From NCBI RefSeq assembly GCF_002939865.1, contig NZ_MDEE01000008.1:62001-126000 (forward strand): a stretch of 64,000 nt of DNA, given 5' to 3'. The notes under the pieces are model-generated. The model saw only the letters and a list, made by a program, of their open reading frames with translations. It was not told the origin of the DNA and made no database searches. This stretch comes from Xanthomonas dyei. GTDB taxonomy: Bacteria > Pseudomonadota > Gammaproteobacteria > Xanthomonadales > Xanthomonadaceae. Of the stretch, positions 63,838 to 64,000 are shown piece by piece. Positions within the stretch are counted from its first letter, which is position 1; the number at the start of each line of letters is the position of its first letter. The translations under genes and the position numbers were made by a program.

Positions 63838-64000
63838 TGTGTGCCATCGCACGCGCGTCGTGTAGCGCTGCGCGTGCATGACACCTGCCTGCATTGCCAC
63901 CGCGTAATGCACGCGACCGCGTGAGGTACCGAGAAGGCTGACAACCTGGCGCGGCGATCGGGATCGCTGCGCCGACAACCGCACCGCATGCGTGCGACAG

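Overview
The window is a chromosomal segment of a Xanthomonas. It is GC-rich with GC-rich third codon positions. It carries a xopAD-type SKWP effector gene, the XylR box and xylA arrangement known from Xanthomonas, a non-phosphorylative L-fucose pathway close to the one characterised in X. campestris, and many copies of Xanthomonas-type intergenic hairpin repeats. No rRNA, tRNA, CRISPR array or complete insertion sequence was seen.

Layout. (1) 1-8981: L-fucose catabolism. A plus-strand operon (aldo/keto reductase, lactonase-type amidohydrolase, SDR, fumarylacetoacetase-like hydrolase, L-fuconate dehydratase) faces a minus-strand mutarotase-fucP pair. An IclR regulator is divergent from fucP, with a perfect 12+12 bp palindrome in the shared promoter. 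(2) 9065-16614: AraC-type membrane regulator, S41 peptidase, a manganese-riboswitch-controlled mntP and a large SSS-type hybrid histidine kinase. (3) 17156-24003: a probable cellobionate module (GH94 phosphorylase, GPH transporter, gluconokinase) next to a periplasmic PQQ dehydrogenase. (4) 24393-25489: a compact unrecognised operon of two degenerate type II dehydroquinase-like proteins and a 75-residue protein. (5) 26128-34699: tamA-tamB and a TonB-dependent receptor. (6) 35224-42032: TPR-sulfotransferase coupled to glyS, glyQ, and an orphan GspE/PilB-type ATPase; a MITE-like element abuts the sulfotransferase stop codon. (7) 42449-50608: xopAD, 2719 codons. (8) 51079-63837: mostly housekeeping genes (amidotransferase, tatABC, SYLF protein, hemH, YgjP-type peptidase, rdgC, ttcA, xylA).

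Main observations. The C-terminus of XopAD holds two tandem segments resembling RelA/SpoT-type nucleotide pyrophosphokinase domains, behind about 20 SKWP repeats whose consensus resembles OPR-type helical RNA-binding repeats. I know of no description of this combination. At three convergent gene junctions (5607-6388, 12735-13164, 52789-53197) the 3' ends of flanking genes have been tandemly duplicated together with a hairpin repeat, which suggests one recurring mechanism. glyS carries a compositionally foreign internal stretch of about 300 bp. All function calls come from reading the translations; no database search was run.
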